Assembly (NCBI RefSeq): GCF_020740795.1
Contig: NC_067299.1
Coordinates: 5,812,001-5,876,000, forward strand
Reading direction: 5' to 3'
DNA from: Apus apus
Lineage: Eukaryota; Chordata; Aves; Apodiformes; Apodidae
DNA: 64,000 bases
Shown here in pieces: positions 1 through 11,603 of the stretch. The notes under the pieces are model-generated. The model had not been told where the DNA came from, did not search any database, and was given only the letters and a program-made list of their open reading frames with translations. A program made the translations under genes and the position numbers. Numbering within the stretch: position 1 is the first letter of the stretch; the number at the start of each line of letters is the position of its first letter.

Positions 1-347
1 GAGGGACTGAGCCGGCGGCCGGTCCGAGCTTCTGCGTCCCGGCACCCCCGGCCCCGCCGCACCGGACGGGTTGGGAGCACTCGACGGGGCGGGAGGAGGC
101 GGCCGCCGAGCCCCAGCGAGCCCGGCCCCGGCCCCGCTCCTTGCTCGCCCCCCTCCATGGCCCGCCCCGCTCCCCACGGCACCGCCGCGCCGGGCGGAGA
201 GCACCGGGACCCGCCACCAGGCGGGACACACCGGGCGGGGATCACTGGGACCCGCCACCGGGTTGAGACACACCAGGAACGACCACCGTGCCAGGGCCGT
301 CGGACGGAGAGCCTGCGGACCGACCCCGTCCCGCTCCCCGCCGGTAC
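1..347 (-). other. HNF1B: HNF1B intron 1 (5' part)
   Basis: This is the first intron of HNF1B, cut by the window edge. It starts with a GTACCG donor and is CpG-island sequence. It contains a degenerate tandem duplication with a period of about 41 bp at 202-275 (two copies of an ACCGGGACCCGCCACC-like block). No other feature was seen. Confidence 0.8.
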
Positions 348-685
348 CTGATCATCCTGTCCACCTCTGCCCGCTGCTCCACGGCCTCCTCCGTGTTGAG
401 CGCCTGCAGCTCTCGGAGGATCTGCGGCGTGTCGAAGTCGTCGCCGTCCTCCGAGCCCTCGTCGCCCGAGAGCTTGCCCTTGCCATGCCCGTTGGCCAAC
501 GGCGGGAAGGCGGCCTTGCCGTCGGGGGGCCCGCCGGGGGAGAGCGGCAGGCTCTCCAGCTTCACCCCGAACCCTCCGGCCGGCACCATGTCCTCCAGGG
601 CGCGGATCAGCCCTTCTTTGGTGGCTCCGGAGCTGAGCAGGGCTCCCAGCAATTCCCGTTGCAGGGCGCTGAGCTGGGACACCAT
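348..685 (-). CDS. HNF1B: HNF1B exon 1 (N-terminal part; gene continues off the left edge)
   Basis: This is the first coding exon of HNF1-beta (vHNF1/TCF2), a POU-homeodomain factor that binds GTTAAT-type sites as a dimer in kidney, liver, pancreas and hindbrain development. The exon reads 112 codons plus 2 nt. It starts at the ATG at 685 and ends at a CAG|GTACCG donor (intron begins at 347), the same phase 2 as human exon 1. Visible features are the N-terminal dimerisation helix ([12 protein letters not shown], residues 1-32), the [13 protein letters not shown] block, the acidic [11 protein letters not shown] stretch and [20 protein letters not shown] just before the POU-specific domain. HNF1A differs in these blocks, so the paralogue call is firm. 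An upstream in-frame ATG at 820 lies in low-complexity promoter sequence and lacks family similarity, so I did not use it. POU, homeodomain and transactivation exons lie outside the window. Confidence 0.94.
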
Positions 686-1000
686 CCTCCCGGGGCCGGC
701 GGCGGGCCCCGCCGCTGCCTCCCGCCCTCCCTCCGGCCGCTGCCGCTCCGCCCCGGCCGGCGGAGCTGCTGCGGGCCGCGGGCCGCCCTCTAACAAGCCA
801 TGACCGCCTCCATTAGGCAATATACCTTATGCAAATCAGCTCGGCAGGCCTCTCCTCCGGCCGCCGCCCGGGCCCCCGCCCCGGCCCTTATCGCCCGCCT
901 TGGGACGGACTTTGCCCGCCACCGGCGGGAGGCCCCGGAGGAGCGGGCGGAGCGGCGGGGGCAGCGACGGGACGGGACGGGACGGCGGCACCGAGCGCTG
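686..1000 (-). promoter_or_regulatory. HNF1B: HNF1B promoter and 5' UTR
   Basis: This is the GC-rich region directly upstream of the HNF1B start on the minus strand. Three motifs stand out. A perfect octamer ATGCAAAT lies at 829-836. A GATAAGG lies at 886-892 on the minus strand. A DR1/HNF4-COUP type element, GGGCAAAGTCC on the minus strand, lies at 907-917. Published work on the mammalian vHNF1 promoter describes an octamer and a DR1 bound by COUP-TF, so this arrangement appears conserved. No TATA box is obvious. The transcription start is probably between about 690 and 830, which is inferred from motif positions only. Confidence 0.7.
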
Positions 1001-4000
1001 AAGCCCTGGTTGCTGTCGGGGGGCTGGTGCGCAGCGCCGGTGCCGGCACCCCGGGGCTGGGGATGCGATCAGCCCCTCCAGCACCGCAGGCACACCCCGC
1101 TGCTCCAGGGCACCCCTCTTCCCGCACCCCTGGGGCCAGGCAGCAACTCCACAGGGGGTTTGGTTCCCTCGGGGGCTGTGCCCCACACTGAAAGGAGGCC
1201 AAGCTATGAAAACTCCCCCCCCAAGTCCCACAGGGGAGTTTTCTCCCCCCAGCATTCCCCACCGTGCAGGGTCCTGCTGCCCAAGCCCTGGCACAGAGCA
1301 GGTACAGGCTGTGAGGGTTCCCCAAGGCAGGGGGCTGAAATGAGGGTCTCGGCCCCCACTGTGGGGCAGTTCTGGGGACAGGCTCAGCACAGGCTCACTG
1401 TAACTCAGCCGTGCACGGCATGGAAAGGCTTCTCAGCCAGCTAGCAAAGGGGACAGGGGTGCTCAGGGGACACAAAGTCCCTGCTGAACCCTGGCAGGAG
1501 TGGGAGCAGGGAACAGGGTTGGAAGCTAACAGAAGAGGAGATCCAAGGCGGGCTCTAGGAGCGAGTGTAAACTACCTTACCTGACACTTTAAATACACTG
1601 ACTTCCCCCCCCCCAAATTAATAAGTTCATTTAAATCAAAGCAGGCATGAGAAGAGACACCAGCACACCCAGAGCTGGCTGGGACCCTGCAGAGAGGAAA
1701 GGGCAGGTGTCCCAAATCTCCGGTCATGACCCCTCCAGTCTCCCAGAGCACTTTCAGTTTGGTAGTGCAGTTCTCTGCTGCTTTCAGCTGGTACCTGGAC
1801 CTCAGCCCTGGCAGAAGACAATGGCTTTAAACCCAGAGTTTCCAGCTCAGGTTTGCCCTTTTACAGGGTACCCAAAGTTGTAGCTGCCTGCCCATCTCAA
1901 AAGCCCCCAGAAAACCCTGCAGCCACGCCAGACCCCAAGTGCTTCAGAGCCCCACGGGAGCCCAGCTGTGGGTCTCTGCCACTGCTGGCCATGGGTCCTC
2001 CTCCTGGAAAAACACTCCAGGGACCCCGCAGCACTTTCGCTTCCAGCAGAATGAAGAGAAAAGCCTCAGAGCCAGGCTGGGAACAACCTATACCCACCTG
2101 CCAGAGCAAGCGCATTGGGAGCTGCATGGGCTGAACACACAGCGGGAAACCATTCCCACTCTGTGGAGCAGAGCAGGGACCTCAGAGCCCCTCTGTCCCG
2201 TGGGGGGCAGAACTGCAGCCAGGGGGGGAAGGTTTGAGGTCAAGGGTATCCTGAAGGGAACATGAAACTTCTCCAAGTGCTCAGGAGGGAGTTTGTGGAT
2301 GCACACGATGGCCACACAGGGTTTTTCACAGGCATGCAGCAGGCTGAGCACAACTTTGAGGAGACAGGACTGAAAAATCCCAAAAAACCCCTTCCAGGTG
2401 CCCAGCCTGGAGCCCCCAGCCTAGCCAAGAATCCTCCCACACACTCAGGGCTGCACGACTGGGAAATGACACCAAGGGTGGGAGATCCAGGCTCTGCCAT
2501 GCACGGTAGCAGCAGGCTGGTCCTCTCCCCATGCCAGCCCTGCTCAGGTCAGCTCCAAAGGAGTTCAGAGCACAAAAGGTGCAGTGACCAGGGTGCTGGG
2601 TGCGTGTCCCCACTGTGCCCAGCTCTCCCACTTGCAAGGGCAAGTGAGAGGTATGTGTCTGCCAGGTCCCTCACACTCATAGGTGCTCTCACCCTTCACC
2701 CCGCAGTGGGTCTCTGATCACCCCAAAGCCCCCAGATCCCAGGTGAGATGCCAAATCACACACCTGCCTTCGGGGCCAGGAGACACCACGAAGAGCCACT
2801 ACCATCCCTGAGCAACCAACCACTGCCACCAGGATGTGGACTCATACTCACTGTCCCCCGGCTCTCCTCCCACAGCTGCCCAGGGCAGAGGTTGTGGGAG
2901 GCTCTGCAGGAGCTGGGCTGAGCGCCCAGACCCCCTGGCATGGGAGCCTATACCCCCCACCCTGGGAACAGCCTGGCTCTTGCTCCCAGAAGGTCCTCGC
3001 TTCCTTTCAAGTGGGCTGGTGAGCTTTGACTTGGTCTTTGCACAGGCTTCATGGCATCGCATGATAATAATGTTCTGTCACAGTGGGTGACCTGGACCTT
3101 GTCCTGTTTCCACACGTTCAGAGCCACCTGGCTAATGAAGTGGATATCGTTTTCTGGTCCATCTCTCTCACCCTATTGCTCTTCTCCCTTCCTCCACACC
3201 CAGCTCCTCTGAGCAGTGTCGGGAGCCTCACTGCAATCCACCTTTTCCCATCGTTGTCCGGCACAGCTCATTAACTCCTCTCAGCAGAGCAGCGTGGTCA
3301 TTACAGCTCGGGGGGCCAATGGGTGCCCCACAGGGCTGGGAGTACATAGTTTCCCAGCCTGGGGAAAGCACCAACGTGGTGTGAGCATCAGCCCCAGCTT
3401 TCCCCGGGAGGTGGCTGCGGCTGGGAACGCAGGATAGCGGCACAGGGGTGGGTTTCAGCACGGGGGTGGGTTTTTTTAAGCTGATTATGGTGCCTCTGAA
3501 GCCACCTGGTTTGCAGCCAGCCCACATGTATTACAGGAGGGTCTGGGTGCCCGGTGCTGGCTGCCATGGCTGGAAGTGGCCCCAGGTCCCTCTCCCCCAT
3601 CACTGACTGCACCAAAGAGTCTCTCCGGTACCAAACCAGAAATCTCAGTCCCTGCAAGGGATTGACCATCCTGGCAGGATTGCCTTGGCCAGGCAAACCC
3701 TTGCCTACATCCCCAGTCTCCTCAATCACCTCTGAGGGCCTGGCAGCCCCCAGCACAGGCAATAGCTCCCACCCATGCCAAGGAGACCACCACGGCCAGC
3801 CCCACGGGGTCAGGCACAGGCCAGGCTGCCGCACAGGGGACTTTACCCTGGCACCACGCGGCTGCCTCTCAGGCACGGGAAGGCTTGGGGCAGGTGGGGG
3901 CACCCAGGGCACCCGGGGTCCCCTTACACCCACCCTCACCCCGGGCAGCGCAGGGATGGGTGACCTGGGGACTGGAGGGGACTTCTCCTGGTTGCCACCA

Positions 4001-5068
4001 CGGCGGGCCAGCCGGGCACAGCGCCATGACTCACGCAGCGCCGGGGGAATTTCTGCCGTGGACGCGCTTACGCATTCGGCATATGCCCCTCATTTTTTTT
4101 TCCATAGAGTTTCATTTAACGCCTGAGCGCGTGCAGACACCCCGCCCCTGACCTCGCGGGCAGTGGGCAAGAGAGTTCCCACCAAAACAGGGCCATTAAA
4201 TCCCCTCGCTGATATTTTTTTTCTCCTCTGCCCCCACTCGCGCCGAGGTTTTTCGCATTCCCTGCCTGCCTCCGCCTCCCCCACACCGAGGTGACGTAAT
4301 GTTTTGAAGCCTTCTCCCATCCCCACCTTTATTAAATATGACCCGCGGTTGATCCCCGCGCGGGGCGAAGGGAAGCTGTGGTTTGGGGAGGGATCAGACA
4401 TGAAAGGGAGAGCTGCCTGCCCCGCGCGGGGCTCACTCGGCGGGGCTGGGGGAGCCCTCGTGCCCCAGCCTCCCCTGTCTCAGCAGCCCTCCAGCACTGT
4501 GGAGGTGGCAGGGATGGTGGCACAGATGCCACTTTCAACCTCCAAGGGTGGCTGGGTCCATCACCACTTTGGTTTGGGATATAAATGCTCTCCATCTTCT
4601 CCCTCCGGGATGAGGGACTGAGCCACAGCCCTGCCCCTGCAGCTTTCGAGATGGGGGCTCTGTTGTAGGGTCTGGTGCCCCAGCTCCGGGCTGAGCCCTG
4701 CCCTCCATGTCCCCCAGCCCAGCTGTTGGCCATGGCCATCGGCTGTCACACACAGTCCCCAGCACAGAGATCCCACTGACACCACTCCCCATGAATGCCC
4801 CACCACCAGCCATGCTGCACAGCCCTCTGGGCTGAGCCTGGCACAGGCTTTTCGGAAGGAAGGGAGATGACAAGGAGTGAGGGAGCTGCAGAGCAAGGTG
4901 GGGAGAGGAAAGGACTCCTCCACCCATGTTGTACCCCAGCTCTGAGCACAGCCAATCTGCGGCCAACCATACCTCCCAGTCCTGCAGGCAGCTGCCTCCA
5001 GTTGGGTGCCACAGGGACAGGGACGCTCCTAGATACCAAATTTCTCCCTGCCTGGTTTCCACCATGAT

Positions 5069-5218
5069 CTTAGAATCATTGAATCATTTTTGGTTGGAAA
5101 AAACCTTTAAGATCATCAAGTCCAACCACTAACAAAGCACTGCCAAGTCCATCACTAAACCATGTCCCTCAGCATCACATCTACACAGCTTTTAAACACC
5201 TCCAGGGATGATGATTCA
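5069..5218 (-). mobile_element. CR1 LINE 3'-end fragment
   Basis: The segment starts with the inverted CR1 terminal repeat (AGAATCATTGAATC), followed by TTGGTTGGAAA and AAGATCATCAAGTCCAACC, which is the reverse complement of a CR1 3' end. The continuation (CCATGTCCCTCAGCATCACATC, then an ACACCTCCAGGGATGATGA-like block) resembles an older CR1 subfamily different from the other copies in this window. It is truncated and has no ORF2 coding capacity. The right boundary is approximate. Confidence 0.85.
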
Positions 5219-8200
5219 ACCCCCAACAGCAGCACCAGGCAGGGCTGGGACACCAGGTGGGCTTTGCTGGCACCACTTCTCCCAGCCTTTCAGCAGAACA
5301 GCAGTACTGGGGACACAATGTTATCCCCACCGTGTTATCCCCCTGGCTGGGGACATCCATGACCCCGAGTCAGGCAGATCCACCATGGCACTAGTCAGCA
5401 CTCTGAACCCCACGTGGAGGGGAGACAAGGTAGGAGTTGGGGATGGTGCTGGTGCCAGCCAGGGCTTGCTGGGACCGGGAGAAGGGGTGGGCAGGAGGAC
5501 ACCCAGCAGCAGCGTTTGTCTGTCACTCCAATAATTAATGCTTCTCCCCTACACTTTGCAAATAACTCGCGACTCTCTTTGTCTGATGATAAATGGCCCC
5601 TTTGAAGTTCTCCTTTCTCAAAAGCAAAGCAAAGAAACACTTTCATAATCCAGCTTCACCTCCTGTCCTTTGCCTAGGCTCTGCTGTTTGGGGGAGGAGG
5701 GTGGGAGCATGGGGGTGCTGGTGGCCCCTTGCTCACAGGCAGGACCCCCTGGTGTCCCCTCGCTCTGCCAGGGAACAGGCAGCAGGGCTCAGGTGTGTTC
5801 TCATGGCCACGAGAACTTGCCTTTCTGCTCTGGTGGCTTGGCCCTCCTTGGGAACCCCCTCCAAAACCCCTATTCAGAGTCTTCCCTCAACCTCCCCAAG
5901 CCTTGAGCTGGAGACAAACACCACAGCTGAGTGTCACCAGGGGAGCAGGGTCCTCCCATGGGGAGGACATTTTGGGGGCAGGGGAACATGACCCAGCACC
6001 CACAGTGGGGCACACGCGTGTGCCCCCGCAGCTCCCAGCCCAGGCTGGGGTTCTGCTTCACTGCCACAGCCAAACAAGTTCTGCTGGGCTATAAAAAGGC
6101 GCAGGGAAGCGGGGCAGGCCGGGAGCCGCGCGGCCGGAATCGGTGCCAGAGCCCTGGCGGGTTGTCACCGGCTTACGTGTCAGGGCAAACAATGCTATCG
6201 GCCCGGGGATCGCGGCACAGGGAACACCACAACAGCGCCCCGAACCCCAAACACGGGGTCACGGGGCACAGCCCACGGCTGCCCGGGAGGAGCCGGGTCC
6301 ATCCATGAGCGGCCGGTGGAGCATGGCGCTGGCACAGCTTGTCCCAGTGCTCCCAGTTCCCAAAACCCCGGGCAGCCTCGTACAGGGCAGACATTTCGCG
6401 GATGCCATTCTGCTTTGCCGAGCAGCCACGCGCCCTCCGACTTCTTTCTTTTATTTTCTTCTTTTTTTTTTTTAAATGTATTAATTTTAAGACAAAGAGG
6501 AGGGTAGTGAGCTGGAACCAGGGAGGGAGGTGGGGTTGTTTTCTGGAAAAACAAAAAGCAGTGCTGCAGCGTTCCGTGGGGCTGGAGGAGCTCCTCACTG
6601 ATGGGGGGTCCTAACCCTGGGGACAACTTCATCAAACCCACGGTGCCCAAGTACCCCAACCTGAACTCCAGCCAGCCTCACGTCTCTCCCCATGGCCACG
6701 GGTGCCTGTTTTCCACTGCTGACAGCTCCCCAGGCTGAGGGCAAGAGCTGCCATTGTGGAAAAAAAGAAAAACAAACCCCAATTCCCTGCAGGCAGCACG
6801 GTCAGGTGCAGGTGGAAGAGGGACTTTGCCATTGGACTTTGCAAATGGCTTCACACCTGCAGCAAGGGCCCCCACGGGCACGGCCACGCCAGCCAAGGCA
6901 AGCACAGCTCAGCCTTGCCACGGGTGAGACCCTCACCCCAAATACCTTTCTCCACTGGGTGCCCTCCCTGGGAGGGTCCAGCCCCAGCCTCCCATGGGGT
7001 CTCTGCCAGTCCACGGGGGGAGCCGGGAGGGCAAAAATCAAAAGCAAATTGCAGGAGTCAATGGCGCGGAGCCGCGGGCGGCCTCAGCGGCTGCCGTGTG
7101 ACTTTGATTCCCCTATCATAACCCCGAATTAAAAATTCAAGCAATTACTTGCATGGCTTCCCTCCGATTAGGCTGGGCCTCGCGTTCATTAATGCGGGCG
7201 CACAGAGAAAAGCCATTAGGGTGGGCAGCGGGGACGGTTTCGCTGAGAACAGTTCCGCTCCAGGAAGGAGCCGGGCGAAAGCCGAATTTCACACATCCCA
7301 GAGCCCGCCCGGCCCCGCAGCCCCCCAGAGATGCCTTTGTCCACCCAGCCAGTCCCCAGGCAGGCACGGGGGGGTGTCCTGGGGGAGCCAGGAGGAGCAT
7401 CACTGGTAAAAGCCGCAGCGTGGTGCCCACGGTGTTGAGGGGAAGGGACGAGCCCTCGAGTCTCCACGGTGTTTCACCTGTTGCCCCCCAAAGTATTTAC
7501 CCAGCCCAACCCCTCCAGGACCGGGCGGCCGCACACGGGGCAGCAGGGACCTCGACCAACACTGACTAAAGCTTTTCACACAATCCCACCACAGCCCAGG
7601 CCAGCACTCGAGCAAGACACAGCAAGTTTTCCACCCAGCAAGCCTGGTTTTATGAGCAAATTTAAAGTCTTGCATAGTTTTCCCTCCCATTCCAGCGAAC
7701 ATATTTCTCCTGCCCCCCCTGGGAGGCAGGAGCAGGCATGGTGGGGGGGGGGTTCTGCCACCTGTTCCCCCCCAGAAATCCCCCAGCCTCCAGCAGCCAC
7801 CGCTGCCAGCACGCCAGGCGTGCTCGTGCTTCACTGCTGGGCCATCAAGGAAATTTGCTGGACTGAAAAAATACCAGCACGTCTAGACTGAAATACCAGT
7901 CTGGGCTCCCACGGAGCTGGAGGACCCCCCCCCCCCCCCCGGGGTGGCACAGGCTCCCTTTTCCTGGAGGTGGCACAGGGAGGCATGACCCCAGAGACAC
8001 TCCTGCTCCCTGGGGCTCACCAAGCCCCTTCATCCTCTCCATCTCCATCCCGCTCGGCACTGCTGGGCTGCCCGTGGTTTCCCTGTGCACTCCTTGCCCC
8101 ATCACCTGCACCCTTCCTGCTGGGATCCTTCCCTCAACGGGCTTCCAGCCCTGGGGAAGAGCGTCACCTCAGACATGAGGTTGGTGCAACAGCCGGGTCA

Positions 8201-9739
8201 GAGCCACGGGCGGGGCCCGGGGGCTGAAGCCCCCTCCCAGCCATCACCTCCTCAGCGCTGCCGGGGACCATCCATCAGCAACGACCCTGGAGCTGCCCCC
8301 GAGAAGGAGTGATGGGAGGTTGCAGGGGGGCAGAGGGGAGAAAAGGAAAACAGACGGGATAAAAATCACCGAATTAGCAGGTCCTAGGGAGGGACGGCTT
8401 GCAAGATAGCACCGAGCCATTTTTTACGGGAGAGACAGCAGGCATGAACTGAGGATCAGCCTCTTCCCTTCGACCCTGCCACTGGAAGTCACCCCTGCCT
8501 CCTCCACCCCGTTGCTGATGAATCGATGCCCTGCGGTGCTCGGCACTGCTGCTGTCACCCCCCACCACCCCAGGGTCCCGCAGAGGGCCCAGGGAAGGCA
8601 GCCCCTGCTCCTGTCCTAGGGCGGTGGGCAGCAGCCAGGCTGGGTTCCCGGGGGCTGCACCAAGCACCCGTGTCCCAAGGGCCACCGCAGCCCCCCCTGC
8701 CGGTCCCCAGGCCCCTGCACAGTCGGGGCGATAACGACCAGCCCCACTCAGGGCCGCGCACCCTGAGAAGAAAGGGTTGGGTTTATGGCAGGGAGAAACA
8801 CGCCTGTGTCCTTGTGCCGGCTCCTCACCGGGATCACGCTGCTCCAGGGCCGCTCCCCGCTGCGCCCCGGCACGGGCTGGGGGGCACGTCCGGGGGGTGC
8901 ACGGGCTGGAGATACCCACGACCCGCGAGGGGGACCCCCAGAAGGAACCCCCGTACACCTTATACATCCTGCAAGAGGGACCCCCACGACCCTGCCAGGT
9001 GACCCCGCAGCCGGGGCCGGCCCCGCAGCCGCCGCCCCCCCCCCGGGCAGCCCCGCACCGCGGCCCCGCGCTGGCCGGGCCGGTGGTGCCACCTCGTGGC
9101 CCGGAGAGCGGGGCAGGTCCCTTCGCTCCGCGGGGGCTGCCTGAGCTCCCGGACCCCCAGCCCAGGAGGGATGCGCCGGGAGCTGCAGCCGCCAGGGAAC
9201 TGGCGAGTTATCCTTTGCTCCGAGTCCATAAAGAGCGAGTTACGGGGTAAGGACGAAAAAAAAAAAAGAAAAAAAGAAAAAAAGAAAAATAGCTACGCGA
9301 AGGCAGGGGGGATGTGTAACAAGCCCCCAAGCCAGGCACGGTGCTGCTGCTGACGAGTTTTGCCCAACAAAAGCAACTAGCCGCTCCAGTTCATCGAGAC
9401 CCCCCAGCACACGCCAGCCCGGTCCCACGTCGCTGTGGTTCGAGGCCCCACCGAGTATTTACCCATCCAGGTAACACCAGGAAATAAAAGGGCTTTTACA
9501 GCCAGAGCTTTGACCTCTCGGGGCTGCACAGGGCAGAGCCCACCGGGAGCAGCCCCAGGGAGACCCACCAGGCTGCAGGTGGGCACAGCTGGGGAAATGC
9601 TCCCACCGTAGGAGCCATCCCGGTGCTGGGACCGGGCACTAAAACCCTTTTGTCTTCACCCCACCCCATGACCCCGCGTGGAAGAACAGGCAGATTGTCT
9701 TTCAAACGGAGCCGATGCAGAGCTTGAATGTCCCTTGCC

Positions 9740-9860
9740 ACCTTGGCTATAAATCATCCTGCATGTGATAAGGTAATTACCTTCTCCTTGAAACTATTCA
9801 TAGGAAAACCTATAAAGTGCCTGGCTTGTAAACACAACAATAAAGGGGCAGGACAATAAA
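9740..9860. promoter_or_regulatory. Candidate enhancer-like AT-rich island
   Basis: A dense motif cluster is embedded in GC-rich sequence about 9 kb upstream of HNF1B and just beyond the HEATR6 3' end. It contains GATAAGG (9767-9773) overlapping a perfect 14-bp palindrome AAGGTAATTACCTT (9770-9783). It also has a perfect forkhead motif TGTAAACA (9827-9834) and two ACAATAAA boxes (near 9836-9844 and 9853-9860). The combination of GATA, homeodomain/HNF1-like and FOXA-like sites fits an endoderm or kidney enhancer, but that role is inferred from motifs only. Confidence 0.4.
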
Positions 9861-10474
9861 ACCTTGGCTGGGGTGGGGAAGGTGCTGACTTTTGCCAGCC
9901 CCAAGCACCTTGTGCTTCACCAGCCCCCAGCCAAGGACAGAAGCTGTGTCTGCCCCCACTGCTCCCCTTGGCAGCAAGCAGGTGGCACAGGGCACGTGCA
10001 TCCCCACGTTACCCCATCAGGCACCAAAAATGAGCAAGTAACATTAAAGGGATGCAGAAAATCATCACTGACCTCGGTATCAGGCAGGAAATCCCATCCC
10101 AGCTCTGCTCCAGCACCCTCAGGACTGCATCCAGGTGCAAGCAAAAACACCCCGTGGGACTGGGCACAGCTGACCCCTGTGAGTGACTCAAGACCCACCC
10201 CCCCCAGCAGCTTTTCAGTCCTTGCTCACAGAAATTAGGCCTGAATCTCTGCAGCTGCCCCTTCTACCCCCCTGTAAGGTGTGACACCCCCCCCCCAGCA
10301 ACACCCATGGCAGGAGAGGCCACACAGCTGCTGTTTGTCTCATCCTTAGAAGATGCTGGATGAAGTTCCACCAACCAGAGTGAAAACCAGCTCCTGCCCC
10401 TCCCTTCTCTCCTGTCCATGTTCCCCCAAAACCCCTTGGGTGTTTCCAGAGCCAGGTGAGACTTTACAGAAGTT

Positions 10475-10480
10475 TTTATT
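10475..10480 (-). promoter_or_regulatory. HEATR6: Candidate distal HEATR6 poly(A) signal
   Basis: A canonical AATAAA on the minus strand (TTTATT on plus) is followed downstream by G/T-rich sequence near 10425-10445. It would end a 3' UTR of about 1.9 kb. Whether transcripts run past the proximal signal at 11598-11603 cannot be decided from sequence. Confidence 0.4.
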
Positions 10481-11597
10481 AAAACCAAAGAAGTTGGCCA
10501 CACGCTATTGAGAACCCCAGCAGCTCCCATCTGCTTCTTGGGTGCATAAAACCAGAGATTTCTCCATCCAGAACACCCTGACGTGGGGTGTGGGCTGCTG
10601 GCATGGACACTCAGCACAGGGACACCCTGTGTCTGCTGCCCGATCCCGTGTGGGACACCAAGTCCCAGAGCTGCCTCACTGCTGGTGTTCCAGCTGGTAC
10701 AGAACAGAGGCAGCTCCAGAACACAGCTGGCAAACTCAGGCTTGTTTGAGATGGTGGAAGTTCAAAAGATGGGGACAATTGCAGCAGCCCAAGAGGGAGA
10801 AAATAAGCAAATCTGTGCCGATTTGTAAGGTGAGATGTAACCAGGGGTGCTCCTGAGGCAGGACACGGCCCAGCCAGGGATGCTCAGCTCTGCCACTTCC
10901 ATCCAGCTCCATCCCAGCTGTGACAACACACCCAGAACTGGTACAGGAAAGTCACTCCTGGCAGGGAACTGGCCCCATACATCCAGCAGAAAAGACTCCA
11001 CAACTCCAAAGAGGCTCTAGTTACACACACAGCACCTGAGGCCCACTGAAACCAGCACCAAGGGTGGAAAAACAAAGCAGTTTGTATCCCAAAGAGGTTT
11101 TATGACAGGCAGGGCTGGTGCTGAGCTCTGTTCAAACATCCACCCAAGGGTTAGAAGAGCAGACTCTTCACTCAAGAGCATCCTGCAGACCAGCTCATTC
11201 CTGCAGGAGTTGTTTTGTCCCCAGCAACATCAGAGAGCTCAGACCCCCCCTCTCAGTGCAGCAAGCAGAGTGAGGAACACCAGAGTGGAGGAATGGGAAC
11301 AACAGGAACAAACCCACAGCAGGGTTAGAACATCACTGCACCTCCCATGGCCAGGCAACAGAGCCCCAGCACTGCTTGAAGGGTCAGAATTCCAGCTTCA
11401 GAGAAGCAGTTTTGAATGTTCTGGCTTACACAGCACAGTACCATCCACCCAGAAACAAGGAATGTTGAGCTTTTGGAAGCCAGGATGAGTGAAGGCAGCA
11501 GGGAGGCACAGGCCAGGTGTAGGGCACCAGGGACATACACAGGTAAAGGCAAAGTGTGTTTGCTCTAAGCTGTTATTCAAATATTGGCAAATTTAGG

Positions 11598-11603
11598 TTT
11601 ATT
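11598..11603 (-). promoter_or_regulatory. HEATR6: Candidate proximal HEATR6 poly(A) signal
   Basis: A canonical AATAAA on the minus strand lies about 760 nt past the HEATR6 stop codon. Cleavage would be expected around 11575-11590. Confidence 0.5.

Larger units (their letters stand above)
1001..10450. other. Gene-free flank between HNF1B promoter and HEATR6 3' end
   Basis: About 9.4 kb holds no exon I can recognise on either strand. Open frames here are GC-rich shadows with no family signature or splice context. It contains one CR1 fragment (about 5069-5218), homopolymer runs (G10 at 7743-7752, C16 at 7925-7940, A-rich at 9255-9290, C10 at 10287-10296) and several AT-rich islands that stand out from the GC-rich background near 4060-4350, 5520-5650, 7090-7210 and 9740-9860. 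These islands carry homeodomain, FOX, GATA and TCF-like motifs, as expected of regulatory DNA around a developmental gene. A TATA-like TATAAAAAG at 6090-6098 has no associated gene that I can see. Confidence 0.6.

Noticed and set aside
71-803. Plus-strand open frames over HNF1B exon 1
   Set aside because: They are shadows of the minus-strand HNF1B exon, which has clear family similarity.
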